From Maricaulis virginensis (lineage in GTDB: Bacteria > Pseudomonadota > Alphaproteobacteria > Caulobacterales > Maricaulaceae): 64,000 nt of DNA. This document shows, in pieces, positions 52,381-60,870 of this stretch. The translations under genes were made by a program, and so were the position numbers. Each line of letters starts with the position of its first letter. Position 1 is the stretch's first letter. The notes under the pieces were generated by a model. It had not been told where the DNA came from and made no database searches. It was given only the letters and a program-made list of their open reading frames with translations. The stretch is taken from NCBI RefSeq assembly GCF_027922185.1, contig NZ_BSFE01000008.1:1-64000 (forward strand), read 5' to 3'.

Positions 52381-52952
52381 CAGCTTGCCTCCCCGCAGCC
52401 GACCCGCTCGATCTCCGGCAGGTCGAGCGTTTCAGGGGCTTCGAGAACGACCGGGTCGGGATGATAAAGGCGCAGCGTGATCGAGAAGGCGCCGGACCGG
52501 CGCGTCGACAGCCAGGGCGTGCCGTCCGGGCGTCGCGGGCCGGCGATGAAGGTCCAGTCCGTATTGCCCAGATCGGTCCGGGTCAGGGCGTGGGCCTCGT
52601 CGCCATTGACCGGCAGGAAGTTGTCCTCGCCGTACAGCGTGAAACTCCACCAGCGTGTCGGCAGGGCGCCGCCGCTCACCCGGTACTGACAGGTCTCGCG
52701 CAGGGTCCGGCCGTTACTGTCCTCGAAGGCGGTGAAATAGACGGTTTCCGAGCGGTTGAGGGCGAGCAGGCCGCGGCGCGCGACGATGGCGCGGGTCATC
52801 GGTCCGGCGTCGCTGGCACCGATCAGCGGATTGGTGGCCCATGGGCCGACGCGCGTTCCCCCGATCTCGAGCGGACCGAAGACCAGAAACACCGCAAGCG
52901 CGGCACCGGCTGCAAGGCCTGCAAGGAGAAGAATGAGCGAACGCCAGATCAT
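52380..52952 (-). CDS. DUF1214-domain membrane protein
   Basis: The 190-residue protein has an N-terminal membrane helix (about 3-27) and the DUF1214 pattern: NRSETVYFTAFEDSNGRTLRETCQYRVSGGALPTRWWSFTLYGEDNFLPVNGDEAHALTR, FIAGPRRPDGTPWLSTRRSGAFSITLRLYHPDP. It is normally the C-terminal half of a fused DUF1254-DUF1214 protein. Here it is first in the operon, the reverse of the fused order. Function unknown. Confidence 0.8.
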   Translation of the reverse strand: MIWRSLILLLAGLAAGAALAVFLVFGPLEIGGTRVGPWATNPLIGASDAGPMTRAIVARRGLLALNRSETVYFTAFEDSNGRTLRETCQYRVSGGALPTRWWSFTLYGEDNFLPVNGDEAHALTRTDLGNTDWTFIAGPRRPDGTPWLSTRRSGAFSITLRLYHPDPVVLEAPETLDLPEIERVGCGEAS

Positions 52953-52998
52953 GCGCTCACTCTAGGCGGGCATACCGGGCTTTGGAAGCGGGTTCGTG

Positions 52999-54699
52999 TC
53001 AGGCGGCCTTGCCGGTCTGGGTGGCGAGTTGCTGCAACAGGCCGTGGATCGCCTTCAGCTTTGGCCGGCCGTCTTCGGTCTGGGCTTCGCTCAGCCCGGC
53101 GGCCGACTTGATCTGGCGCAGCGCGCGAGCCTGCGCATCGGTGGAGCACCGGCCAAGCGGCAGCGCACCGCCGGTTGCCAGACGCAGCAGGGCCGACGCC
53201 TTGTCGAGAGCGGGACGATCGCCGGCCTCGACCATGTTCAGGATCTTGCTCTGGTCGATGATCTTGACGCCGAGTTCGTCAAACTTCGCCGACAATTCCT
53301 GCTTGGCGTCCTTGGGGTAGGTTCCCTTGAGCACTTTTTTCTGGTGTGCGGCCAGGCGCGCCAGCCGTTCCAGCGGCTGAGCGCCACCACGGATATAATA
53401 GCCGTCCGCCTCGGACGAGCCGATGGTCGCCCGGACATAACCGGCCAGCTTGCTCTTGTTGGCCTCCCCCACGAGGTTTTCCTCGAGCATGAGCAGGCGG
53501 CTGACTTCTTCGTCGATATCGGCCGAGTGCTTGAGCAGTTCGTCGATCACTTCCGGCTGCAGGAGACGGGCCGAGCGCGCCGCGAAGGTCTTGATCAGAC
53601 CGTCGGCCGGCAGCAGCGAGTCCGAGGAAATCACCAGGCGGCTCGCCAGATCGCGCGCCAGGCGGACCTCTTCGCGCACGCTTGTCGGACGCAGGCGGGC
53701 CGGGCGTTCCAGCTCCTTGAGCAGGCATTGCGCGATCACCGCGCGGCAACTGTCGAATTCGCGTGAATGGGTCCATTTCGCCAGACGGCGGGCACAGTTC
53801 GGCGCCATGCGCAGCGCATCTGCCTTGCCGTCACCGTCGAACAGGCAGGTCAGGCGCTCGATGGTCTCGCCGAGATCCTTGCACTTGCCCAGCAGGGCCT
53901 CGCGCCCTGCGTCGAAACTGATGACTTCCGACACATAGCTGTCCACCTCGCCCAGGGCAAAAGCGCGTGCGTCCTCGGCCTCGGGCAGTGTGTCGGCCAT
54001 GTCGAGCAGGGCTTCCAGCTTGTCGCCATACTTGCGCTCGTGACGCAGACGGTCGGCCATCGCGGCGCGCAGCGTGTAGGCGCGCTTGTCGCCGGAGAAA
54101 ATACCGTTTGCGATGTCGGCGAACTTCGCTTTCCTGGGGTATTCCGGCAGCTTGGCGTCACGGGCATCCTTGTAGATGCGGCCCAGCGCCTTCTGCACCA
54201 GCTCGTTGAGCTGTTTGACCAGGGTCTGGACATTGGCGTCCTGATCGCGGGCGCTGGCGACGGCCACTTTCTGCACCGCATGCTGCAGCTCGGTACCCGA
54301 GGCTTCCAGGCTTTCCACGAGGTCGGCGCGGTGCAGAAGCTCCATGGGCAGGGCCTGCATGCGTTCCAGCCAGCCGGTCAGCACCCGCTTGATGGTGTGC
54401 CGGGCGTGGGGCTTGGACAGGTCGTCCGGCGTCAGGCACGGCAATTGTGCTTCATTGGTCTTTTCTTCAATGGCGCCATAGGTCTCTGCCCCGCCCTCGA
54501 AAACCGTCATCGAACGGAATTTGCGGGCATCGTGGCAGAAGGTTTCCTTGCTGACCCGTGCAGAACCGTCCTTGTTCTTGGCCAGCAGCGTATGAGCAAG
54601 CTTGAGAGCGGCATCACGGCTGTCATGCGCCTCCGCCAGTGCCCAGCCGGCCTTCCGGTTCTTCTTGAAAAAAACCTCGTAGTGGATATCGCCCGGCAT
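52999..54699 (-). CDS. Large conserved-looking helical protein of unknown function, divergent from chvI
   Basis: This 566-residue soluble protein has no signal, membrane segment or motif I can name. It is nearly all helical, with charged coiled-coil-like stretches. Points that might help a search are GDIHYEVFFKKNRKAGWALAEAHDSR at the start, CRAVIAQCLLKELERPARLRP near 325 and ADGYYIRGGAQPLERLARLAAHQKK near 430. Four or five Cys are scattered. It is divergent from chvI with 168 bases between, the place often held by pckA in alphaproteobacteria. AAAGGGG precedes the start. Confidence 0.7.
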   Translation of the reverse strand: MPGDIHYEVFFKKNRKAGWALAEAHDSRDAALKLAHTLLAKNKDGSARVSKETFCHDARKFRSMTVFEGGAETYGAIEEKTNEAQLPCLTPDDLSKPHARHTIKRVLTGWLERMQALPMELLHRADLVESLEASGTELQHAVQKVAVASARDQDANVQTLVKQLNELVQKALGRIYKDARDAKLPEYPRKAKFADIANGIFSGDKRAYTLRAAMADRLRHERKYGDKLEALLDMADTLPEAEDARAFALGEVDSYVSEVISFDAGREALLGKCKDLGETIERLTCLFDGDGKADALRMAPNCARRLAKWTHSREFDSCRAVIAQCLLKELERPARLRPTSVREEVRLARDLASRLVISSDSLLPADGLIKTFAARSARLLQPEVIDELLKHSADIDEEVSRLLMLEENLVGEANKSKLAGYVRATIGSSEADGYYIRGGAQPLERLARLAAHQKKVLKGTYPKDAKQELSAKFDELGVKIIDQSKILNMVEAGDRPALDKASALLRLATGGALPLGRCSTDAQARALRQIKSAAGLSEAQTEDGRPKLKAIHGLLQQLATQTGKAA

Positions 54700-54867
54700 G
54701 TACCCAGCCCCTTTGAACGGCGGAATACTGTCGCAAGAGACTTAAAACCCGGTGAACCATGGGGATAATCGGCGCTCGATGCTTGGCGCGATGTGCAGTG
54801 CGTGTCTATTGTCGCCACAAATTCAGGTTTCCATGACGGCCTGGACATAACCGAGCCCGGAGACAGC

Positions 54868-55578
54868 ATGGCTACGATTGCACTGGTCGACGACGACGAG
54901 AACATCATCACATCGGTTTCCATTTTCCTCGAAGGCGAGGGCTATCACGTGCGCACGTACAATGATGGTGCGTCTGCGCTGACGGCCCTGGCAGAAGATC
55001 CGCCGGACCTGGGTATTTTCGATATCAAGATGCCGCGGATGGACGGTCTGGAACTTCTGCGCCGCCTGCGCCAGTCCTCGAACATCCCGGTCATTTTCCT
55101 GACTTCCAAGGATGACGAGTTCGACGAGGCTCTGGGGCTCAATCTCGGTGCCGACGACTATATCACCAAGCCTTTCTCCCAGCGCCTCCTGGGCGAACGG
55201 GTGAAGGCGGTGTTGCGCCGTGCCCGCGGACAGGATGCGCCGGTCGGCAGCGGCCCGCTGGAGCCGGGCGACAGCAAGCCGCTCGAGCGCGGCAGCCTGG
55301 TGCTCGACCCCAATCGCCACGCCTGTTCCTGGGGCGGCGAGCCCGTGCGTCTGACGGTCACCGAATTCCTGATCCTGCAGGCCCTGGCGACGCGCCCGGG
55401 CTATGTGAAGAGCCGCGACAATCTGATGGATGCGGCCTATGACGACCAGGTCTATGTCGATGACCGGACGATCGACAGCCACATCAAGCGCATCCGCAAG
55501 AAGTTCCGCGAAGTCGACAAGTCCTTCGACGCCATCGAGACCCTCTACGGGGTGGGTTACCGCTATAAGGAAGACTGA
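54868..55578 (+). CDS. chvI: ChvI-type response regulator
   Basis: The 236-residue OmpR-family regulator has a receiver domain with the acidic pair in VDDDENI, phospho-acceptor Asp52 in IFDIKMPRMDG, and Lys in YITKPFS. The winged-helix output domain (about 130-235) has VTEFLILQALATRPG and DDRTIDSHIKRIRKKF. ChvI responds to envelope stress or acid through ChvG in this class. The ATG at 54868 follows CCGGAGACAGC. It is followed by chvG after 22 bases. Confidence 0.93.
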   Translation: MATIALVDDDENIITSVSIFLEGEGYHVRTYNDGASALTALAEDPPDLGIFDIKMPRMDGLELLRRLRQSSNIPVIFLTSKDDEFDEALGLNLGADDYITKPFSQRLLGERVKAVLRRARGQDAPVGSGPLEPGDSKPLERGSLVLDPNRHACSWGGEPVRLTVTEFLILQALATRPGYVKSRDNLMDAAYDDQVYVDDRTIDSHIKRIRKKFREVDKSFDAIETLYGVGYRYKED

Positions 55579-55600
55579 CACGGCATCCTGGCGAAGCGGA

Positions 55601-57211
55601 TTGCGCCGGGCCGGTACGGTCCTGCGCAATCTGACGCCGCGTCCCAGCTCGCGGCTGGCCCAGCTGATCCTTGTCGCCAATTTCGTGGCGCTGGGAGTGC
55701 TGGTCGCCGGCATGCTGGCGCTGACCGAGACCCGCCGCGGCCTGGTCAATGCCAAACTGGATTCGCTGCGGGCCCAGGGTGAGCTGATCGCCAATGTCCT
55801 GGCCGAGGGCGCGTCCGACGGCGCGCCGGCGCCCGTGCTGCGCAATGACGATGCGCGGGCTATCCTGCGCCAGCTCTACGTGCCCGAAGAGTCGCGCGTG
55901 CTCGTTTTCGACAAGGGCGGGCAGATCGTTGCCGACAGCCATCTGCTGGCCGATGTGTTCGAGGAAACCGTGCTGCCCCCGCCCGGCCAGCCGCGCCCGG
56001 ATCTGGCCAATACGGCCCGCAGCCTGCCCAGCCGGATACTCGATACGGTGTCCAACCTGCTGCGCTCGCCCGAGGAGCGCGCCGCGCTCGACCGGGATCT
56101 GGTAGACGAGGTACGCCAGGTCATCAATGGCGAGATCGTCGCCGGCGTACGCCGCGAAGCCGATGGCCGCCGTGTCGTGTCCGTGTCGATCCCGATCCAG
56201 CCCGTGCGCGCGGTTGTGGGCGTCGTCACCATCGAGAGCTACGACCTCGACCGTCTGATCGAGGCGGAACGGCGTGCGCTCCTGCCCTTCATACTGATCG
56301 CCGCCCTGGTGACGACCATGTCGTCGCTGGCACTGACAGTCTTCATCGCCCGGCCGGTACGGCGTCTGGCCCGTGCGGCGCGTGAAGCCCGGCGGGCCGG
56401 CGGCCGCCGCGTGAAAATGCCCGATCTGCGCTCGCGCAATGACGAGATCGGCGAGCTTGGCGTTGCCCTCTCCGACATGACCGAGGCGCTCTATGATCGG
56501 CTCGACGCGATCGAGAGCTTCGCCGCCGACGTGTCGCATGAGTTGAAGAACCCGCTGACCTCGATCCGCTCGGCTGCCGAAGTCCTGCCCAATGCGCGCG
56601 ATGCGGAACGCCGCGACAAGCTTCTCGCCGTTATCCTCGCCGATGTGCGCCGGTTGGACCGGTTGATCTCGGATATCTCGCGTGCGTCGCGGGTCGATGC
56701 GGAACTGGCGCGCGAGGATGTCGGCCGGTTCGATCTGGCCGGCCTGCTGTCCGAGCTGGCCGACACCTATAACGCGATGGATGGTCGGCGCGCCGAGATC
56801 GTGATCGAGCGCAAGGTGCGCAACGGGCTGGTTCTGGGCCGCGACGGACCGCTGGGCCAGGTTTTCCGCAATCTGCTCGACAACGCCATGACCTTCAGCC
56901 CCGAGGGCGGCAAGGTGTGGGTGCGGCTGGTGCGGGGGCATCGCAATGGCCGGCCCAGCCTTCTGGTGCAGGTCGATGATGAAGGGCCCGGCATTCCCGA
57001 GGCCAATCTGGAGACCGTCTTCCAGCGCTTCTATACCGAGCGCCCGCGTGGCGCGGCCTTCGGCACGCACTCCGGCCTGGGCCTGGCGATTGCGCGCCAG
57101 ATTGTCGAGGCGCATGGCGGCCGTATCACCGCCTCGAACCGCAGGGCCGAGGAGGGCGGGGTCGCCGGTGCACGCTTCACCGTGGAGCTTCCTGCAGCCA
57201 CGGCTGACTGA
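55601..57211 (+). CDS. chvG: ChvG-type sensor histidine kinase
   Basis: The kinase, about 536 residues, has two membrane helices (about 19-40 and 227-250) around a periplasmic domain of about 180 residues. A HAMP, the H-box SHELKNPLTSIRSAAEVL (His313 from this start), and the N and G boxes (FRNLLDNAMTFSPEG, DEGPGIPEANLE, GLGLAIARQIVEAHGG) follow. The start is not an ATG. A TTG at 55601 after GAAGCGGA is in frame and is used here; a later non-ATG start is possible. Partner of ChvI. Confidence 0.9.
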   Translation: MRRAGTVLRNLTPRPSSRLAQLILVANFVALGVLVAGMLALTETRRGLVNAKLDSLRAQGELIANVLAEGASDGAPAPVLRNDDARAILRQLYVPEESRVLVFDKGGQIVADSHLLADVFEETVLPPPGQPRPDLANTARSLPSRILDTVSNLLRSPEERAALDRDLVDEVRQVINGEIVAGVRREADGRRVVSVSIPIQPVRAVVGVVTIESYDLDRLIEAERRALLPFILIAALVTTMSSLALTVFIARPVRRLARAAREARRAGGRRVKMPDLRSRNDEIGELGVALSDMTEALYDRLDAIESFAADVSHELKNPLTSIRSAAEVLPNARDAERRDKLLAVILADVRRLDRLISDISRASRVDAELAREDVGRFDLAGLLSELADTYNAMDGRRAEIVIERKVRNGLVLGRDGPLGQVFRNLLDNAMTFSPEGGKVWVRLVRGHRNGRPSLLVQVDDEGPGIPEANLETVFQRFYTERPRGAAFGTHSGLGLAIARQIVEAHGGRITASNRRAEEGGVAGARFTVELPAATAD

Positions 57212-57277
57212 CAAATTGATCCGACCGTTGCAAAAAGACGCTTTCCCGCCGTTCCAAGGCGCGGTTAGATATCCGTC

Positions 57278-57685
57278 ATGATCGGAGTCGTCGTAGTCTC
57301 TCACGGCCGTCTGGCTGATGAATTCGTGGCCGCCACGGAACACGTGGTGGGCCCCATGGATGCGCTTCTGGCTGTCTGCATCGGACCGGATGACGACATG
57401 GAAAAGCGCCGTGCCGACATTCGCGAGGCCATTGCCGACGCGGATCGCGGCGAAGGCGTGCTTGTGCTGACCGACATGTTCGGAGGCACACCGTCCAATC
57501 TTGCGATCTCGTTGCTGGATCCGGGCAAGGTCGAGGTCATTGCCGGGGTCAACCTGCCGATGCTGATCAAGCTCGCAGAGGCCCGCTCGCGGGCCGATCT
57601 GGACAGCCTGGCCCGCATGGGCGAGGACGCCGGCAAGCGCTATATCGCGATTGCCTCGAATGTGCTGGAAGGGGCCGGCAAGTGA
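57278..57685 (+). CDS. PTS EIIA (mannose-type) component, regulatory PtsM
   Basis: This 135-residue EIIA-Man-fold protein starts MIGVVVVSHGRLADEFV with His9 as the phosphorylation site, then GEGVLVLTDMFGGTPSNLAISLL and VNLPMLIKLAEAR. In alphaproteobacteria this is the EIIA of the regulatory PTS and takes its phosphate from HPr. It overlaps ptsH (GTGA). It follows chvG by 66 bases, without hprK between. Confidence 0.92.
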   Translation: MIGVVVVSHGRLADEFVAATEHVVGPMDALLAVCIGPDDDMEKRRADIREAIADADRGEGVLVLTDMFGGTPSNLAISLLDPGKVEVIAGVNLPMLIKLAEARSRADLDSLARMGEDAGKRYIAIASNVLEGAGK

Positions 57686-57957
57686 CCCAGATTGCCCGGC
57701 GGGCCGTGATCCGCAATGCCCGCGGCCTGCATGCGCGGGCAGCCGCCAAATTCGTCGAGATGGCGCAGGGCTTCGACGCCGAGATCCACGTCTCGCGCGA
57801 CGGCGAACGGGTGAATGCCGACTCCATCATGGAATTGCTGATGCTGGCGGCAGGCAAGGGTTCCGAGATCGGCATCGAGACGTCCGGTCCCGACGCGGAG
57901 AAGGCGGCGGACTCCCTGACCGAGCTGGTCGAGGCGGGGTTCCACGAGGAAGACTGA
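57682..57957 (+). CDS. ptsH: Phosphocarrier protein HPr
   Basis: This 91-residue protein has His17 in NARGLHARAAAKFVEMA, the site phosphorylated by enzyme I. The regulatory Ser48 (NADSIMELLMLAA) is the usual HPr-kinase target. The start is a GTG at 57682 overlapping the EIIA stop. Enzyme I is not in the window. That Ser48 is kept although hprK is missing locally is worth noting. Confidence 0.93.
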   Translation: MTQIARRAVIRNARGLHARAAAKFVEMAQGFDAEIHVSRDGERVNADSIMELLMLAAGKGSEIGIETSGPDAEKAADSLTELVEAGFHEED

Positions 57958-57985
57958 CGCCGCCTCCGCCCGGCATTGCGCATGA

Positions 57986-58013
57986 AAAAGGCCCGCAGAT
58001 GTGCGGGCCTTTT
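57986..58013. terminator. Bidirectional terminator after ptsH
   Basis: A 12-bp stem (AAAAGGCCCGCA at 57986-57997 with TGCGGGCCTTTT at 58002-58013) with a four-base loop has A and T runs in both directions. It ends the chvI-chvG-ptsM-ptsH transcript and also serves the converging 680-residue gene. Confidence 0.85.
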
Positions 58014-58033
58014 CGTGTCCGGTGGTGCCGCTG

Positions 58034-60076
58034 TCAGGACGCCGGCGTGTCCGCTTCGCTGCGCTCGACATCCAGGTCCGGGGTGCCGGGCGCCGTGTCG
58101 CCTGCCTGGCGCGCCGGCAGCATCGGGTCATTCCCGTCATCGTCGAACAGCGGGTCGTCGACCGGCGCCGCCGCAGCCGGTGCTGCATTGCCCGCCGCTT
58201 CCACGGCCGCAGCCACGCGCGACTCGACCTCATCGAGCGCCGGCGAGGTCGACGGGGTTGCAGGCAGACCGGCCGGTTCTGCAGGCGTGGCACCGGCCGT
58301 TTCGGCCGCCGCTGTTGCGTCAGCATCGGATGTGTCCGCTGCTCCGGCCTGAACGGCTGGCTGGCTTGAAGCCGGCATGGGCGGAGGCGAAGCGAGCGGC
58401 ATGGTGCGTTCGTCTTCCATCGATGCGGTGTCTTCGGCCTCATCGGCATCCGTGGCCGGTGCGTCATCGTCCGAGCCCTGCTCGGCCGCGCTCAGCGCGG
58501 CAGCCGCGGCAACGGCATCAAGGCTGGGAAGATCGTCATCCTCTTCCGGGGCCGCGGTCTCGGCGGGTGTCGCCGTTTCCGGCTCGGCGGTCTCCGAGGC
58601 TTGTTCAGGGGTCCCGGCAGCGCCGGCCTGCGGTTCGGCCGCTTCGACTTCGGGCGCCGCGTCGCTGGCGGCAGCGTCATCGTCGGACGCGACAGACGGA
58701 TCCGCCTCCGCCTCGACCGGCGGCTCGGCGTCGTCTTCGGCAGCCGGCTCGACCACAGCGATCTCGGCCGGCAGCACGGCTTCGACCGGGGCCGGGGTTG
58801 TGTTGCCGGTTTCCGGCTCGGTCTCGGCCGCAACGGGCGCGTCATCCGCTTCCGCCGGAACGGGTGCAGCCTCGGCGTCCGGGGTCGCGTCATCAGCCGT
58901 GCTCGACTGATCGTCCATCTCATCATCGGCCGCAGCCGAACTGGCGGTCTCGTCTTCGGCATGCACGGCTTCTGCTTCGCCGGCATCGCCGGGGCGGGCG
59001 CTGGTCTCGGCGGTCGGGCTGGGATCGCCGTCAGCTGCCGCGGGCGGCAGTTCCAGTTCCGGTCCGGCCTCTGCTTCACCATTGGCCGCGTCATCGGCGG
59101 GCTCAGCCGCTTCTGCGTCGTCCGCGGTCGTTTCCGTATCATCCTCCGGCCGGGCTGCAGTATCGGCGGGAGCCGTGGCCGCAACCGCCGCCGTGGCGGC
59201 TGCAGCGGCGACACCGCCGGCATCGCTGCCGCGCACGCTTTCCTGCGGCGGATTGCGCAGAACATGTCCGGCCAGACGTTCGACGCGCGCATTGAAACGC
59301 CCGGCATCGCGGACCCGGTTGAAGAAGCCGGCCGCAAGGAAGAGAAGGACTGCGCCGCCGATCAGGGCGAGCGTCGCCCCGACCCCGCCGAAGATAACAC
59401 CCGCCATGACGGCGAATGCGGCAAAGGCGGGCACGTAGAGCAGGCGCCAGGACCGCGCGAGATAGGCGACAAGTGCGAGCACGCCGCCACCGATTGCGAT
59501 CCCCCATTCCGTGAGCTGGTCCATCGGCACGAAGCCGAGGCCGGCGATCGCGTCGAGCAGGCCGGTGGGCAGCGCGGCTTCCAGGCGCCAGCCGGCCAGG
59601 CCCGGGGCGACGGCCGCAAGCTCGTCCATGATGCTGAAGGCAGGGATGCCGGCCATCATGCCGCCATTCATTTCCGTCAGGAAAGCGTGCAGCAGCGGCC
59701 AGACGGCAGCGAGCGCAGTGAGCGCGAGCAGCAGGACCGAAAGCCACCAATTGAAGCCGCGCGTCACGCCGGAGCGGGCCAGCAGCGTCGTCGCGTCCGG
59801 TGTCGTGCGGACCCAGGTCTCGCGGGTGTGATTGATCAGGGCCGCCGGGCGGGAGCGGCGGTTCGGGCCGGCCTGCACGCGCAGGATCGTGGCGCTGTCG
59901 CCCGGCGTCAGGGCATTGGACGCTTCGGCCAGCCGGATATCGTGATCCATGCCGTCATCGTCGCGCAATTGTCCGGACGCGCCGTCAGCCTGTCTGATTT
60001 CTCCGGAAATCGTGAAGAAGTCGATCCGGCGGGCGCCATAGGCCTGCCCGGCATGCGCGGTTGGTAACAAAGACAT
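58034..60076 (-). CDS. Membrane protein with long Ala/Glu/Asp/Pro-rich C-terminal tail
   Basis: This 680-residue protein has a soluble N-terminal domain (about 1-100, including VTPGDSATILRVQAGPNRR-type), then about four membrane helices (108-260; WWLSVLLLALTALAAVW, LFLAAGFF). A short juxtamembrane segment (FNRVRDAGRFNARVERLAG) follows, then about 380 residues of low-complexity acidic sequence. It is rich in Ala, Glu, Asp and Pro with almost no hydrophobic core. The tail is unstructured and may form a flexible linker or binding surface. No family is recognised. Its start is 210 bases from the TonB-like gene, with a CtrA site between. Confidence 0.65.
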   Translation of the reverse strand: MSLLPTAHAGQAYGARRIDFFTISGEIRQADGASGQLRDDDGMDHDIRLAEASNALTPGDSATILRVQAGPNRRSRPAALINHTRETWVRTTPDATTLLARSGVTRGFNWWLSVLLLALTALAAVWPLLHAFLTEMNGGMMAGIPAFSIMDELAAVAPGLAGWRLEAALPTGLLDAIAGLGFVPMDQLTEWGIAIGGGVLALVAYLARSWRLLYVPAFAAFAVMAGVIFGGVGATLALIGGAVLLFLAAGFFNRVRDAGRFNARVERLAGHVLRNPPQESVRGSDAGGVAAAAATAAVAATAPADTAARPEDDTETTADDAEAAEPADDAANGEAEAGPELELPPAAADGDPSPTAETSARPGDAGEAEAVHAEDETASSAAADDEMDDQSSTADDATPDAEAAPVPAEADDAPVAAETEPETGNTTPAPVEAVLPAEIAVVEPAAEDDAEPPVEAEADPSVASDDDAAASDAAPEVEAAEPQAGAAGTPEQASETAEPETATPAETAAPEEDDDLPSLDAVAAAAALSAAEQGSDDDAPATDADEAEDTASMEDERTMPLASPPPMPASSQPAVQAGAADTSDADATAAAETAGATPAEPAGLPATPSTSPALDEVESRVAAAVEAAGNAAPAAAAPVDDPLFDDDGNDPMLPARQAGDTAPGTPDLDVERSEADTPAS

Positions 60077-60199
60077 GGTTCAACGCACCTCTGACATCAG
60101 GTCATACACCAGGTCCGCGTGCCGGAATGGATCAAATCGGCGCGTCCCTCACCCAATTGAAGGCGAACCCTACAAGTTCGGGGCCGAAAATTGAACGCC

Positions 60200-60215
60200 T
60201 TAATCCTCTCTTAAC
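60200..60215 (+). promoter_or_regulatory. CtrA-binding site (TTAA-N7-TTAAC)
   Basis: TTAA at 60200-60203, a seven-base spacer TCCTCTC, then TTAAC at 60211-60215 match the full CtrA consensus. It lies between the divergent 680-residue gene (start 60076) and the TonB-domain lipoprotein gene (start 60287). CtrA controls cell-cycle genes in this group, so one or both may be cell-cycle timed. Confidence 0.7.
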
Positions 60216-60286
60216 AAAATGTTCGTCTTGCCGCGGCCGTGAGGAACCGGCTTGAGTGACCCGGATAAAGCGATAGCTTGCCGGTC

Positions 60287-60736
60287 ATGCGCGCGATCCT
60301 GATCCCCCTCCTTCTTGCCTTTTCGTCCTGCACGGCGGTGCCGCAGGCGATACCGCTGCCCGGAACAGGCGCGACGCGCGGCCCCTTCATCCCGCGCGAC
60401 GAATTCCCGGTTCCGCCCAATGTCGAACGCCTGATCGGGCCCGAAGACTGCCGCGGCTCCACGCTGGCAGCGGTCTCGGCCGATATCCCCGATTATCCCG
60501 TGCGTGCCTGGTCGCTGGGGCGGCAGGGCTGGGTCGTGGTGCGGTTCGATGTCGAGGCCAATGGCGATGTCGACAATGTCCGCATCGCGCGTGCCGTGCC
60601 GGACGGCCCGTTCAACCGGGAGAGCCGTCAGACCGTGCGCGCCTGGCAGTTCCGCCCGCTCGACGCGGGTGTGGACCGTCTGGACAATTGCGTGGTCATG
60701 TTCGAATTCCGCGCCGGTGAAGTCGCCCTGCGCTAG
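60287..60736 (+). CDS. TonB-C-terminal-domain lipoprotein
   Basis: This 149-residue protein has a lipoprotein signal (LLAFSSCT, Cys15) and a C-terminal TonB-like domain: PDYPVRAWSLGRQGWVVVRFDVEANGDVDNVRIARAVPDGPFNRESRQTVRAWQFRPLDAG. TonB domains of this kind bind outer-membrane receptors or act in envelope links. The N-terminus has no TonB box or membrane helix, so it is a stand-alone relative. The ATG at 60287 is used; a TTG at 60278 is possible. Confidence 0.85.
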   Translation: MRAILIPLLLAFSSCTAVPQAIPLPGTGATRGPFIPRDEFPVPPNVERLIGPEDCRGSTLAAVSADIPDYPVRAWSLGRQGWVVVRFDVEANGDVDNVRIARAVPDGPFNRESRQTVRAWQFRPLDAGVDRLDNCVVMFEFRAGEVALR

Positions 60737-60870
60737 ACGCGTGCTGTTGCGGCTGTAGCGTTAATTATTTTTGCGGCCTCAGGCATCGCCCCGGACTCGC
60801 GCGCCCGGTATCATGCTGATTCGCGCGGACCCGACATGGGTGGGCAAAGGGCCGCGCCCAGGACAGCTCG

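Noticed and set aside
58601..60067. 488-codon plus-strand frame opposite the acidic-tail protein
   Set aside because: Gly/Arg/Phe-rich antisense of a low-complexity tail; no start signal.
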